The notes under the pieces: model-generated | The model's input: only the letters and a program-made list of their open reading frames with translations | Told to the model about the DNA's origin: nothing | Database searches by the model: none | Shown: positions 6,857 to 14,917 of the stretch, piece by piece | Numbering within the stretch: position 1 is the stretch's first letter | Layout of the letters: each line of letters opens with the position of its first letter | Assembly: GCA_040307385.1 (NCBI GenBank) | Contig: JAWRJQ010000071.1 | Location: 1-21,407 of the forward strand | Direction: 5' to 3' | DNA: 21,407 nucleotides | DNA from: RUG721 sp040307385 | Lineage (GTDB): Bacteria > Actinomycetota > Coriobacteriia > Coriobacteriales > Atopobiaceae | Position numbers and translations under genes: made by a program

Positions 6857-7695
6857 GCATCAGCCTCCTCCGCCGAAGGAGCCGCCGCATCGTCGCGCTG
6901 CACCTCGACCTTGACGATATGGGGTTCCTCGGCTTCGAGCGCCTTCTCCACCTGGGCGACAAACGCCTCGGCACCATCGCGCGCGCAGTCGGGATCGGCG
7001 GGGTCGCCGAGACCGCAGGCGAGCGCACAGCCATCGCACGGGCTGTCGGGCGCAAGCTCCGCAGGCGCGCCCGTCTTGCGCGTCCGGTTCTGCTCGAGAG
7101 CCACGGAGGCGGCGATGAGCACGCCCAGCACGGCGAAGCCGCCCGCGGGGGTGACCATGATGATCATGGGCTCGATGAACGAGGGCATGACCTGCATGCC
7201 CAACAGCGTGCCGGCACCCAGCAGCTCGCGGATGGCCGACATGAGCACGAGCGAGATGGTGAAGCCCACGCCCATGCCCAGCCCGTCGATGGCCGCCGCC
7301 AAAGGCGGGTTCTTAGACGCGAACATCTCGGCGCGGCCGAGCACGATGCAGTTGACCACGATGAGCGGCAGGTAGATGCCGAGCGCGTCGTTGAGCGCGG
7401 GCAGATACGCCTCGACGAGCATCATGACGAGCGTCACGAAGCTCGCGATGATGGTGATGAACGCGGGGATGCGCACGGAGCTGGGGATTGCCTTGCGCAG
7501 CAGCGATACCACCGTGCCCGAGCACACGAGCACGAACGTGGTGGCCAGGCCCATGCCCAGACCGTTGCCGACGGCCGTGGTGACGGCGAGCGTGGGGCAC
7601 AGGCCCAGCATCTGCCTCAGCGCGGGGTTCTCGGCGAGCAGGCCCTTGGAGAAATTCGTCCACGCGGACGGTCGTGCTGCGGCCTCGTCAGCCAT
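6853..7695 (-). CDS. rnfE: Rnf complex membrane subunit RnfE with Cys-containing C-terminal tail
   Basis: A 280-residue protein. The first 200 residues are the usual six-helix RnfE core, with cluster ligands C33 (QMLGLCPTLAVTT) and C116 (LIVVNCIVLGRAE). It pairs with RnfA as an inverted partner in the membrane. After EQNRTRK (about 201-207) an extra polar tail of about 75 residues follows. The tail contains PCDGCALACGLGDPADPDC, a C-X2-C-X3-C-X9-C arrangement (C220, C223, C227, C237), then an acidic/amphipathic end. Ordinary RnfE proteins end near residue 200-230. ATG at 7693-7695 has a strong GAGGAGGTG and overlaps the rnfG stop by 8 bp. The tail is probably cytoplasmic. Confidence 0.93.
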   Translation of the reverse strand: MADEAAARPSAWTNFSKGLLAENPALRQMLGLCPTLAVTTAVGNGLGMGLATTFVLVCSGTVVSLLRKAIPSSVRIPAFITIIASFVTLVMMLVEAYLPALNDALGIYLPLIVVNCIVLGRAEMFASKNPPLAAAIDGLGMGVGFTISLVLMSAIRELLGAGTLLGMQVMPSFIEPMIIMVTPAGGFAVLGVLIAASVALEQNRTRKTGAPAELAPDSPCDGCALACGLGDPADPDCARDGAEAFVAQVEKALEAEEPHIVKVEVQRDDAAAPSAEEADA

Positions 7696-8224
7696 GCCGC
7701 ACCTCCTCGTACACGCTCACGGCGATGTTGTAGGAGGCAAGCGCGGCGCGGGACGAGATCGTGGCGCCGCTGATGAGATCCACGTCCTCGGCTGCGAGCT
7801 GCTCGGCAGGCCTGCCCACGTATTGGCCGATATACTCATCTTCGGCGATGCGGCTGCCGAGGCCCGGCGTCTCGGAGTTGGGCATGGCCGTGATGCTCAT
7901 GACGGTGCCCGACGCGTCGAACGCCACGGCGATGGGCACCTGCCCGCCGTAGCCCTTGGACTGCGCAACCACGATGAGCGCCAGGTCGTTGCCGTTGCCA
8001 TCGAGAGCGCGCAGCGCCGCCGTGCAGCCCTCCACGTCGGTCTCGACCTCTTCGAAGGAAGCCGCCTCGGGCACGAGGGCGGCGTAGGTGTCCCGCGCGC
8101 GCTGCTCGGCGTTGGCGACCGCGATGGGAGCCGTCACCTGATGGACGACGCCCAGCAACACGCCCGCGATGGCGCAGATGGCCACGAGCACCGCCACGGG
8201 TTTGAGGGAGAGGCCCTTACTCAT
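7688..8224 (-). CDS. rnfG: Rnf complex FMN-bearing subunit RnfG
   Basis: A 178-residue protein with one N-terminal membrane helix (about 11-30) and an extracytoplasmic FMN-binding domain. The covalent flavin attachment motif is DLISGATISS (residues 149-158), with T155 as the likely flavinylated residue, normally modified by the ApbE flavin transferase; no apbE is visible in this window. ETPGLGSRI (118-126) is also typical. ATG at 8222-8224 is preferred over an upstream GTG at 8233 because GAGGTG lies 6 bases before it. It overlaps the rnfD stop by 8 bp. Confidence 0.93.
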   Translation of the reverse strand: MSKGLSLKPVAVLVAICAIAGVLLGVVHQVTAPIAVANAEQRARDTYAALVPEAASFEEVETDVEGCTAALRALDGNGNDLALIVVAQSKGYGGQVPIAVAFDASGTVMSITAMPNSETPGLGSRIAEDEYIGQYVGRPAEQLAAEDVDLISGATISSRAALASYNIAVSVYEEVRHG

Positions 8225-9176
8225 GCGCGGCACCTCGCTTCCGCTTCTCGGCGCCCACGGGCACGTTGGGCGTGTGCTGGTCGATATAGGGAACCAGCAG
8301 GTTCATGAACAGGATGGAGTAGGCCACGCCCTCGTTGAGATTGCCCCAGAAGCGGATGAGGCAGGTGATGAGGCCGCAGCCCACGGCGAAGACGATCTTG
8401 CCCTTGAGCGTGGCGGGAGATGTGGAGTAATCGGTGGCCATGAAGACGGCGCCCAGCATGAGACCGCCGGAGCACACCTGCATGAGCGGATCGAGGCCCG
8501 CGAGCAGGCTGGCAAGCGCCACGACGCCCACATAGACCACCGGAACATGCCAGGTAATGGTCTTGGTGGCAAGCAGGAACGCGAAGCCGATGATGAGGGC
8601 AAGCGCGCTGGTCTCGCCGAGAACGCCCATCTCGGAGCCTAGGAACATGTCGAGCAGGGTGAGGGCGGGCGCCGACGGCGCAAGCGCGGTGGCGGAGCTC
8701 ACCACGTCGATGGGCGCGAAGGAGATGCGCGGCGCTACGAAGTCGGTCATGGCCACCGGGAAGGCCACGGCAAGCACGAGACGCCCCACGATGGCGGGAT
8801 TGGCGAAGTTCTTGCCGATGCCGCCGAAGAGCTCCTTGACGATGATGATGGCCACGAAGTCGCCCACCACCAGCATGTAGAGCGGGATGGTGGAGGGCAC
8901 GTTGAAGGCCAGGAGCACGCCCGTGACGGCCGCGGAGAGGTCGCCTGCGGTGTTGGGAATCTTGCGCAGCCGGCACCATGCGTACTCGAATCCCGCGCAC
9001 GCGATGACCGACACGGCGATGACGAGCGCCGCGCGCATGCCGAAGAACGCCACCGAGGCAACCGCTGCCGGTGCCAGGGCGATGAGGACGTTGCGCATGA
9101 TCGATCGCGTGGTCTCGGGGCTCACGATCTGCGGAGCGGGGTTGAGCGCGAGAGTGCGCGTGGGGGTGAACGCCAT
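8217..9176 (-). CDS. rnfD: Rnf complex membrane subunit RnfD
   Basis: A 319-residue polytopic membrane protein. Family features include the N-terminal stretch ending SPETTRSIMRNVLIAL, the segment DLSAAVTGVLLAFNVPSTIP, GGIGKNFANPAIVGR, and GGLMLGAVFMATDYSTSPAT near the C-terminus. In RnfD/NqrB proteins an FMN is covalently attached to a Thr in an SGAT-type motif; here the site reads VVSSATALA with T163, so the usual Gly is Ser. RnfD works with RnfG in electron transfer and ion translocation. The start at 9176 directly follows the rnfC stop (9178-9180) with 1 base between, so translation is coupled. Confidence 0.94.
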   Translation of the reverse strand: MAFTPTRTLALNPAPQIVSPETTRSIMRNVLIALAPAAVASVAFFGMRAALVIAVSVIACAGFEYAWCRLRKIPNTAGDLSAAVTGVLLAFNVPSTIPLYMLVVGDFVAIIIVKELFGGIGKNFANPAIVGRLVLAVAFPVAMTDFVAPRISFAPIDVVSSATALAPSAPALTLLDMFLGSEMGVLGETSALALIIGFAFLLATKTITWHVPVVYVGVVALASLLAGLDPLMQVCSGGLMLGAVFMATDYSTSPATLKGKIVFAVGCGLITCLIRFWGNLNEGVAYSILFMNLLVPYIDQHTPNVPVGAEKRKRGAAHE

Positions 9177-9177
9177 G

Positions 9178-10524
9178 CTATCCCCTTCCCTTCGCGCGGC
9201 GCTTCTCGGCCTTGAGCAGGCGCCCCGCCAAGCTCACGGACTGCGTGAGCGGCTGCTTGGCCGGACAGACGTATGAGCAGATGCCGCAGCCCACGCAGAG
9301 GTCGGCCATCAAACGGTCGAGAGCGTCCACATCGCCCGCACGGTAGGCCTTCTGGATATTGATGGGCGAGAGGCGCATGGGGCACGAGCTGATGCACTTA
9401 TCGCACCGGATGCACGCCGTGGTTGGAGGACGCCCGCACATGGCCTCGGAGAAGGCGAGCAGGCCCGACTGCTGGCGGACGACCGGATAGTCCATATCGA
9501 TCTGGGTGGCGCCCATCATGGGTCCGCCGGCGATCACCTTGGCAGGCTCGCAGGAAAGCCCGCAGAACTCGAGAACCTCCCCCGTGGGCGTGCCTATGCG
9601 CACCTCGAGGTTCATGGGGTTGGCGACGGCATCGCCCATCACGGTGATGCGGCGCGTGACGAGCGGCATGCCGGTGCGCACGTAGCGGGCGATCTCCGCC
9701 ATGGTGGTGCAGTTGAAGAGGATGGCGCCCACGTCGGTCAGGTGCCCGCCGCGCTGCACCGCGCGGCCCATGGCGTTCTTCAGGATGACGCGGCTGGCAC
9801 CCTGGGGATAGCGTGCGGGAAGCTCGAGCACCTGGATGCGCGGGTCGTCTGCCACGAGGGTGCGCAGCGTATCGATGGCCTTGGGCTTGTTGTCCTCTAT
9901 GCAGATGAGCGAGCGGGGCACGCCCGAGAGGTCGAGGCACAGCTTGATGCCGTCGAGGATGTCGTGGGGGCGCTCCATCATCTCGCGGTAGTCGGATGAT
10001 AGGTACGGCTCGCACTCCGCGCCGTTGACGAGCCAGCAATCGACGGAGCTCAGGTCCGCATCCATCTTGATGCCGGTCGGGAAGCCCGCGCCGCCCAAGC
10101 CCACGAGCCCGCTCTTCTTGATCGCCGCGACCAGCGAGGCGTAATCGGTGATGACGGGCGGGGCGACGGTTTGAGCGACGGTCTGCGCGCCGTCGGACTC
10201 GATGACGATGGCCGTGTCGGTCCTGCCGTTGCTGTAGTAGATGGAGCGCAGCTCGGTAACGGTGCCGGAAACCGGCGAGAAGATATCGGCCGTGGTGCGC
10301 GCCTCGGCATGGCCGATCAGCTGGCCCGCATCCACGTGGTCCTTCCTCTTGACGAGCGGCTGGCACTGGGCTCCCACATGCTGCTGCATGGGCATGACGA
10401 CCTTGGTCGGCAGCGGCATCTCGACCGTAGGCATCTCGGCTGTGGCCTTGTTATGCGCGATTACCACGCCCATACGGTTGTGGGAGCGCAATCGCCGACG
10501 CGATGCGCTCTGCGGGTTTGCCAT
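9178..10524 (-). CDS. rnfC: Rnf complex NADH/FMN-binding subunit RnfC
   Basis: A 448-residue cytoplasmic/peripheral subunit. Features in order: a barrel-sandwich region (PVSGTVTEL, 84-92), the NADH/FMN site KSGLVGLGGAGFPTGIK (137-153) and NGAECEPYL (168-175), then two [4Fe-4S] clusters at C371/374/377/381 and C410/413/416/420. It catalyses electron exchange with NAD(H). The ATG at 10522-10524 follows GAGGGGGAGAAC. Upstream codons would add a Cys/Arg-poor, non-conserved leader, so they were rejected. It is first in rnfCDGEAB. A TATTAT -10-like box on the minus strand (10569-10574) lies 45 bases before the start, without a good -35 match. Confidence 0.95.
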   Translation of the reverse strand: MANPQSASRRRLRSHNRMGVVIAHNKATAEMPTVEMPLPTKVVMPMQQHVGAQCQPLVKRKDHVDAGQLIGHAEARTTADIFSPVSGTVTELRSIYYSNGRTDTAIVIESDGAQTVAQTVAPPVITDYASLVAAIKKSGLVGLGGAGFPTGIKMDADLSSVDCWLVNGAECEPYLSSDYREMMERPHDILDGIKLCLDLSGVPRSLICIEDNKPKAIDTLRTLVADDPRIQVLELPARYPQGASRVILKNAMGRAVQRGGHLTDVGAILFNCTTMAEIARYVRTGMPLVTRRITVMGDAVANPMNLEVRIGTPTGEVLEFCGLSCEPAKVIAGGPMMGATQIDMDYPVVRQQSGLLAFSEAMCGRPPTTACIRCDKCISSCPMRLSPINIQKAYRAGDVDALDRLMADLCVGCGICSYVCPAKQPLTQSVSLAGRLLKAEKRRAKGRG

Positions 10525-10674
10525 GTTCTCCCCCTCTTGCCCCCTCGCAGAACGTAAGCTGTGCTTCCATAATAGAGTATGTGTTCTGGTCGCAGGCATC
10601 ACGACACGCTCGGCGGCGAATCGCGCCCGCACAGGACCGCCCGGGCAGGCGGAGCCGCCGTCATCGACGCGGCA

Positions 10675-11664
10675 TCAGCGCGCGGCAAACGGCCTCATGG
10701 GCTGCCAAGACGGATCGCGGTAGATCGTACGCGCATCCTTCCAGCCTGAGATCATGCGCTTGGTGCCCGATACCAGGCTCTTCCGGTCGACGAGCACGAT
10801 GCGGATGAGCTCCTTCGCAAAGGTCGCCGCCGTGCCCAGCCCAAACAGCACGGGGTTGTAATCGCCGTATTCGCGCAGGTAGCGGGCGATATAGCCGCGG
10901 TTTCGCAGAATGTAGTAGCGCGTCATGTCGGAGGTCGAGTTGAGCTGGCGCACCGAACCCACCGCGATGTTCTTCACCTCGCGGGAGCGCCGCAGCACGA
11001 AGTCGGGCACGAGGATGGCGCGCACATGCCTGCTCGCCACGTATCCGTACACCGCATCGTCCCAGTAGATGAAGAAGCGCGGGTCGGGCAGCCCGCACGC
11101 GTCGACCACGCGGCGCGAGAAGAACGCGCCTTCGAAGCACATGACGTTGATGTCTTTGACCTCGGGCTTCTCGAACGAGAACCGCGCCACGGGGTTGTAG
11201 ATGCCCAGGCCCGTCCAAAACCGGTACTGCCAGTAGAAGGGGCCCCCGTCGAAATCGTAGCGGCACCCCTGGATCACGTCCGCACCTGCGGTCCATCCGT
11301 CGAGCCGCGCCAAGCCCTCGGGCTCGATGGCAACGTCGTCGTCCATCACCCAAAACCATTGGGCGCCCAGTTCGTATGCATGCGCCACGCCTGCGGAGAA
11401 CCCGCCGGCGCCGCCGGTGTTCTCGCTCATGGGCATATAGACGACGCGGGAGGTACCTCCCCGATCGTCGGGCTCGGAGGGACCCCACAGCGCTTCCACC
11501 TCGTTCGAGAAACGCTCCATGAGCGAGGCCGTCTCGGGCGCGTTCTCGTTATCGACCACCACGATGCGCCAGGGGGCGATCGTCGACTCCTTGATGGATG
11601 CCAACAGGCCCGCAAGCAGCTCTTGACGTTTGAAGGTGACTATGACGATTGCAGGTCTGTCCAT
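10675..11664 (-). CDS. Family 2 glycosyltransferase, galactofuranosyl/rhamnosyltransferase-like (GlfT-type)
   Basis: A 329-residue protein. It has a Rossmann-like start (PAIVIVTFKRQELLAGLLAS), the VVVDNENAPET segment, NTGGAGGFSAG (82-92), the metal/nucleotide-sugar motif MDDD (107-110), and FFIYWDDAVYGYVASR (197-212), where the acidic residues act as catalytic base in this group. The layout matches GlfT/WbbL-like enzymes that add galactofuranose or rhamnose to surface glycans; the actual sugar cannot be told. A perfect -10 TATAAT (minus strand, 11701-11706) sits 37 bases upstream. The ATG at 11662-11664 has a weak GGGAAG. It is divergent from the next glycosyltransferase. Confidence 0.85.
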   Translation of the reverse strand: MDRPAIVIVTFKRQELLAGLLASIKESTIAPWRIVVVDNENAPETASLMERFSNEVEALWGPSEPDDRGGTSRVVYMPMSENTGGAGGFSAGVAHAYELGAQWFWVMDDDVAIEPEGLARLDGWTAGADVIQGCRYDFDGGPFYWQYRFWTGLGIYNPVARFSFEKPEVKDINVMCFEGAFFSRRVVDACGLPDPRFFIYWDDAVYGYVASRHVRAILVPDFVLRRSREVKNIAVGSVRQLNSTSDMTRYYILRNRGYIARYLREYGDYNPVLFGLGTAATFAKELIRIVLVDRKSLVSGTKRMISGWKDARTIYRDPSWQPMRPFAAR

Positions 11665-11748
11665 CGTGCTTCCCGTGCCGCTTCCCGTGGTGCGTAAACT
11701 ATTATAGAGGGTACAGGTTTTAGGCCGACGCAGCGCCGAGGAGGGCAT

Positions 11749-12849
11749 GTGACGCAGAAGAACCATCTTGTCTCGGTGGTCGTTCCCATCTACAACATGG
11801 AGCGCTATCTCGATCAGGCGCTTACCAGCTTGGAGGAGCAGAGCTACCCGCATCTCGAGATCCTATGCGTCAACGACGGCTCAACCGACGGCTCGCACGC
11901 CATCATGCACGCGCATGCCGAACGCGACCCGCGCATCCGCGTGATCGACCAGCAGAATGCGGGCTACGGCACAGCCGTCAACCGAGGCATCGACGAGGCG
12001 ACGGGCGATTATCTCGCGATCCTCGAACCCGACGACTGGATCGAGCGCGGCATGTTCGCCGATCTGCTCGCGCTCATCGACCGCTTCGACCAAACCATCG
12101 ACGTGGCGGAGAGCGCCTATTGGCGCGTGTTCGAGCGCGCCGGCGAAACGCTCAAGGTGCCGTGCGCCTACAAGGGGCGCATCGCGTGCGCGCAGCCGTT
12201 CCGCATAGATGAGGCGCCCGAGCTGCTGCTGCACCATCCGTCCATCTGGTCGGCCATCTACCGGCTCGCGTGGCTGCGCGAGAGGGGCATCCGCATGAAG
12301 GAGGTCCCCGGCGCGGGCTGGGTCGACAACCCCTTCCTCGTGGAGACGCTCTGCCAAACCGACGCGATCGTCTACCTCGACACGTGCTATTACTGCTACC
12401 GCGAAGACACCGCCGAGCGCGCGCTTGCCTTCGCGGAGCGCAACCCGCTGCTGCCGCTCGAGCGCTGGTGCGACATGGTTGCCGTGCTCAAGCGCCTCGA
12501 CGTGCGCGATGAGAGCGTCTGGCGCGCGCAGAATCTGCGCGGCATCACCTACTGCTGCACGGCCATCGAGGCAAACGGCCTCGATCACCCGGGGCTGCGC
12601 GACAAGGTGGTGGAGATCTTCTCGGCCATGGACGCCGCGCTGGTTATGGACGATGCGCGCATCAAGCCGGCTGAGAAGCGCCTCTTCGCGCAGATGCTCG
12701 GCCTCCCCGATCCCAAGATCTCCAGCATCGGCTATCTGCCCGAGCTCGCCAAGCAGGCGCTCTACCGCCTGCGCACGACCGGCCTGCGCTTTACCTGGCT
12801 GTCGGTGGTGGATTATCTGCAGCGCCGACGCGCCCGCGTGGGCAAGTAG
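11749..12849 (+). CDS. Family 2 glycosyltransferase (GT-A fold)
   Basis: A 366-residue protein starting at GTG 11749-11751, with GAGGAGGG about 5 bases upstream; the overlapping ATG at 11747 runs straight into TGA. GT2 motifs are LVSVVVPIYNMERYLDQAL (7-25), VNDGSTDGS (41-49), QNAGYGTAVNRGIDEATGDY (69-88) and the DXD-type EPDDW (93-97). The C-terminal part, with Tyr/Cys-rich CYYCYRED, resembles EpsE/WcaA-like transferases. Likely role is building a surface polysaccharide or teichoic-acid-like polymer. It is transcribed divergently from the GlfT-like gene and converges on the next glycosyltransferase with a 45-bp gap. Confidence 0.88.
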   Translation: MTQKNHLVSVVVPIYNMERYLDQALTSLEEQSYPHLEILCVNDGSTDGSHAIMHAHAERDPRIRVIDQQNAGYGTAVNRGIDEATGDYLAILEPDDWIERGMFADLLALIDRFDQTIDVAESAYWRVFERAGETLKVPCAYKGRIACAQPFRIDEAPELLLHHPSIWSAIYRLAWLRERGIRMKEVPGAGWVDNPFLVETLCQTDAIVYLDTCYYCYREDTAERALAFAERNPLLPLERWCDMVAVLKRLDVRDESVWRAQNLRGITYCCTAIEANGLDHPGLRDKVVEIFSAMDAALVMDDARIKPAEKRLFAQMLGLPDPKISSIGYLPELAKQALYRLRTTGLRFTWLSVVDYLQRRRARVGK

Positions 12850-12894
12850 GGCCGCCCGGGACCAACGTTGGGGGTATGCCGTCCGGCGCAGCGC

Positions 12895-13971
12895 CTATGA
12901 GCGAAGGTCGAGCGAGAACGGCAAGCCGGCGGTCTCTCCGAACAGACGCGTCATGAATGCCGCTCCGCCCATGGCGAGCTTCACGTTCTGCGTCTTGATG
13001 GGAAGCGCCATCGCCGAGACGACCATCGAGCGCGGCTTGGTGGCGTTCGCGGCCAGCTGCACGTGCTTGCTGCCGATCAGCTCGACCACGATGCGGTGCT
13101 TCTCCTCGGCAGGCAGGGTGCATTCGGGGCCGCAGACCTTGCCGATGCACGCGACGACGCGCTCGAGGTGGCGGTTGCGCACCACATCCATGCTGGCGGG
13201 ATCGCCGTCGAGGCCCCAGTAGTGGTAGAGGTCGAGCATGAGCTCGAAGTGGCGCTCGCAGCGCACGGGAAGCATGGCGAAGTCGCCCTGGCTCAGCTCC
13301 TGGGACATCGTGGGCGGCACATGCACCGCGCCTACGCCCAGCACGCCTACGCGCTCGGCATCGCGCATGTACTGCGCCATGAAGCCCAGCTCTCCGCAGG
13401 TAGTCTCATCCAGGCGGAGCCCGAGCCGCTCGATACGGTCGCGCACGAGCAGCTTGCCCGACAGGGTGCCCATCTGGCCCGTCTCGAGCAGGCGCCACGC
13501 GTTGCTGCGGAACTCATGCTGGCTCACGAACACCTGCGTGGGCCGCGTGATCTCCTTCGACGACACCGAGCCGTCATGGCGGTACGTGTCGACGCTCAAC
13601 CCGCAGAGCGCGAGGTCGAGCTGGTTGTCCTGCACAAAGGCGAGCAGGTCGTCCAAGGTGTGCGGGGCGATCCACGACGAGGCGTCGATGAAGGTGATGT
13701 AGGTGCCCCGCGCATGCGCCAGCGCGAGGTTGGCCGCCGCGAGAAGCGAGGGGGAATCGGAGTGCAGCGCGTCGATGCGCACATCGCGCTCGGCGAATGA
13801 ATCGATGATGCGCTGGCCTCGGTCGCGCGAATCGCAATCGACGGCGATGATCTCGAACGAGCCGATGCCCTGAGAGATCACGCTCTCGATGGCGCGCCGC
13901 ACGGTATCCGCATCGTTGCGCACGCGCACGATGACGGAGACAAGCGGTGTTCTCAGGCGAGTCGGTGCCAT
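12895..13971 (-). CDS. Family 2 glycosyltransferase with altered DXD motif
   Basis: A 358-residue protein with the GT2 start PLVSVIVRVRNDADTVRRAI (9-28), VDCDSRDRG (44-52), and FIDASSWIAPHTLDDLL (94-110). In the last, the usual D-D-D/D-X-D triad is D-A-S, so metal binding may differ or activity may be reduced. The remainder (about 115-358) is family-like but gives no clear acceptor. The ATG at 13969-13971 has only weak Shine-Dalgarno character (GAAGAG). It is separated from the upstream LCP-like gene by 145 bp that includes a hairpin, so it probably has its own promoter. Confidence 0.8.
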   Translation of the reverse strand: MAPTRLRTPLVSVIVRVRNDADTVRRAIESVISQGIGSFEIIAVDCDSRDRGQRIIDSFAERDVRIDALHSDSPSLLAAANLALAHARGTYITFIDASSWIAPHTLDDLLAFVQDNQLDLALCGLSVDTYRHDGSVSSKEITRPTQVFVSQHEFRSNAWRLLETGQMGTLSGKLLVRDRIERLGLRLDETTCGELGFMAQYMRDAERVGVLGVGAVHVPPTMSQELSQGDFAMLPVRCERHFELMLDLYHYWGLDGDPASMDVVRNRHLERVVACIGKVCGPECTLPAEEKHRIVVELIGSKHVQLAANATKPRSMVVSAMALPIKTQNVKLAMGGAAFMTRLFGETAGLPFSLDLRS

Positions 13972-14074
13972 GCAGACATCATCTCTTCCCAAAGCAGGGG
14001 TGCTGTACCTTTCACAGCGTAGCAAGCAAGAGGGAAGCAGATGTGGAGCACCCGTGGTGACGGTATGAATCCAA

Positions 14075-14111
14075 CAAACGTACAGAAGGGGCCGCCGCGC
14101 AGGACGCGCGG
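14075..14111 (-). terminator. Hairpin downstream of the LCP-like gene
   Basis: CCGCGC (14095-14100) and GCGCGG (14106-14111) form a perfect 6-bp stem with a 5-base loop, starting about 6 bases past the stop at 14117. On the minus strand it is followed by a moderately T-rich stretch (CTTCTGTACGTTTGTTGG). It is a plausible terminator of the five-gene run from 19070. Confidence 0.4.
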
Positions 14112-14116
14112 GCGCG

Positions 14117-14893
14117 CTACTCGGAGGGGATGAGGATGCCCGTCTGCACGCCGAACGGCACGAGATCGACGCTCGTCGGAGCCGGCTGCTCCTCATCCTC
14201 CGCAGGGGCGCCCCCCACCACAGGCGTTGCCTCGACCTCGAGGTCCGGCACGCCCAGCTGCAGGAACACGGAGGCGTGCGCGACGAGCTCGCTCGCGTCG
14301 AGATCGGTGCGCATGCTGTGCACGAAGGGCTCGGCGTCGCGCACCACGTCGCGCGGCTGCATGCCGTCGAGCGCCGCGATGGCCGTCCACGGGCTTTCGG
14401 TTCCCATGATGACGTGATGCCCGTAGATGTTGTAGGCCGTCATGATCAGCGGAATCGCCGCAGATGGGCCGAATTCGTCGAAGAACTCCCCCAGCGCATA
14501 GGACGAGCCGTCGACGGAAAGCAGGATATAGGAGGGCACGTCCACCAGGTGCGCCGCCTCGCCCTCCGCATCCAGCAGCAGAAGCTGCGCGGAGATGAGC
14601 TGCGGATGCTCGGCGTCGGGATCGTCCACCTGCAGGAACAGTATCTTCTCGATGGGATTCTCGGTGTAGGTGAAGCTGCCCTCGAGCACCTCGGAACCCG
14701 CCTGCTCGTCGAGCGCCTCCACAAGGGCGGCGTCTCCCATGCGCGACTCAACCTGCACGCGCTCCCACAGAGCGCTGACGAAGGCGAACCCCAGAACGGC
14801 GACGATGAGGATCACCCCCAGCCCGATGAGGTTGCGGTGCGGGTTGTCGCGGGGTACGTCGCTGCGTTCGAATCGTTCGCGCTTGCGCGGCAT
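14117..14893 (-). CDS. Membrane-anchored protein with an LCP (LytR-CpsA-Psr)-like extracytoplasmic domain
   Basis: A 258-residue protein. It has a basic N-terminus, one membrane helix (about 22-43, NLIGLGVILIVAVLGFAFVS), and an external domain. ILFLQVDDPDAEHPQLISAQ, LLLLDAEGEAAHLVDVPSYI and the later NIYGHHVIMG follow the secondary-structure pattern of LCP phosphotransferases, which attach glycans to peptidoglycan. However, the conserved Arg/Asp residues of active LCP enzymes (such as the RSD and PRD motifs) are not evident, so it may be a degenerate or regulatory version. ATG at 14891-14893 follows AGGAGG. It is the last gene of the ECF/truA run, 24 bases after the exporter gene, and next to glycosyltransferases. 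Confidence 0.6.
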   Translation of the reverse strand: MPRKRERFERSDVPRDNPHRNLIGLGVILIVAVLGFAFVSALWERVQVESRMGDAALVEALDEQAGSEVLEGSFTYTENPIEKILFLQVDDPDAEHPQLISAQLLLLDAEGEAAHLVDVPSYILLSVDGSSYALGEFFDEFGPSAAIPLIMTAYNIYGHHVIMGTESPWTAIAALDGMQPRDVVRDAEPFVHSMRTDLDASELVAHASVFLQLGVPDLEVEATPVVGGAPAEDEEQPAPTSVDLVPFGVQTGILIPSE

Positions 14894-14917
14894 GAGGAGG
14901 CCTCCTGGAACAGTCGT

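Noticed and set aside
5351..7375. A 674-codon open frame on the plus strand
   Set aside because: It lies antisense to rnfB, rnfA and rnfE, is rich in His/Arg/Asp/Glu and has no domain character; long antisense frames are expected in GC-rich genes.
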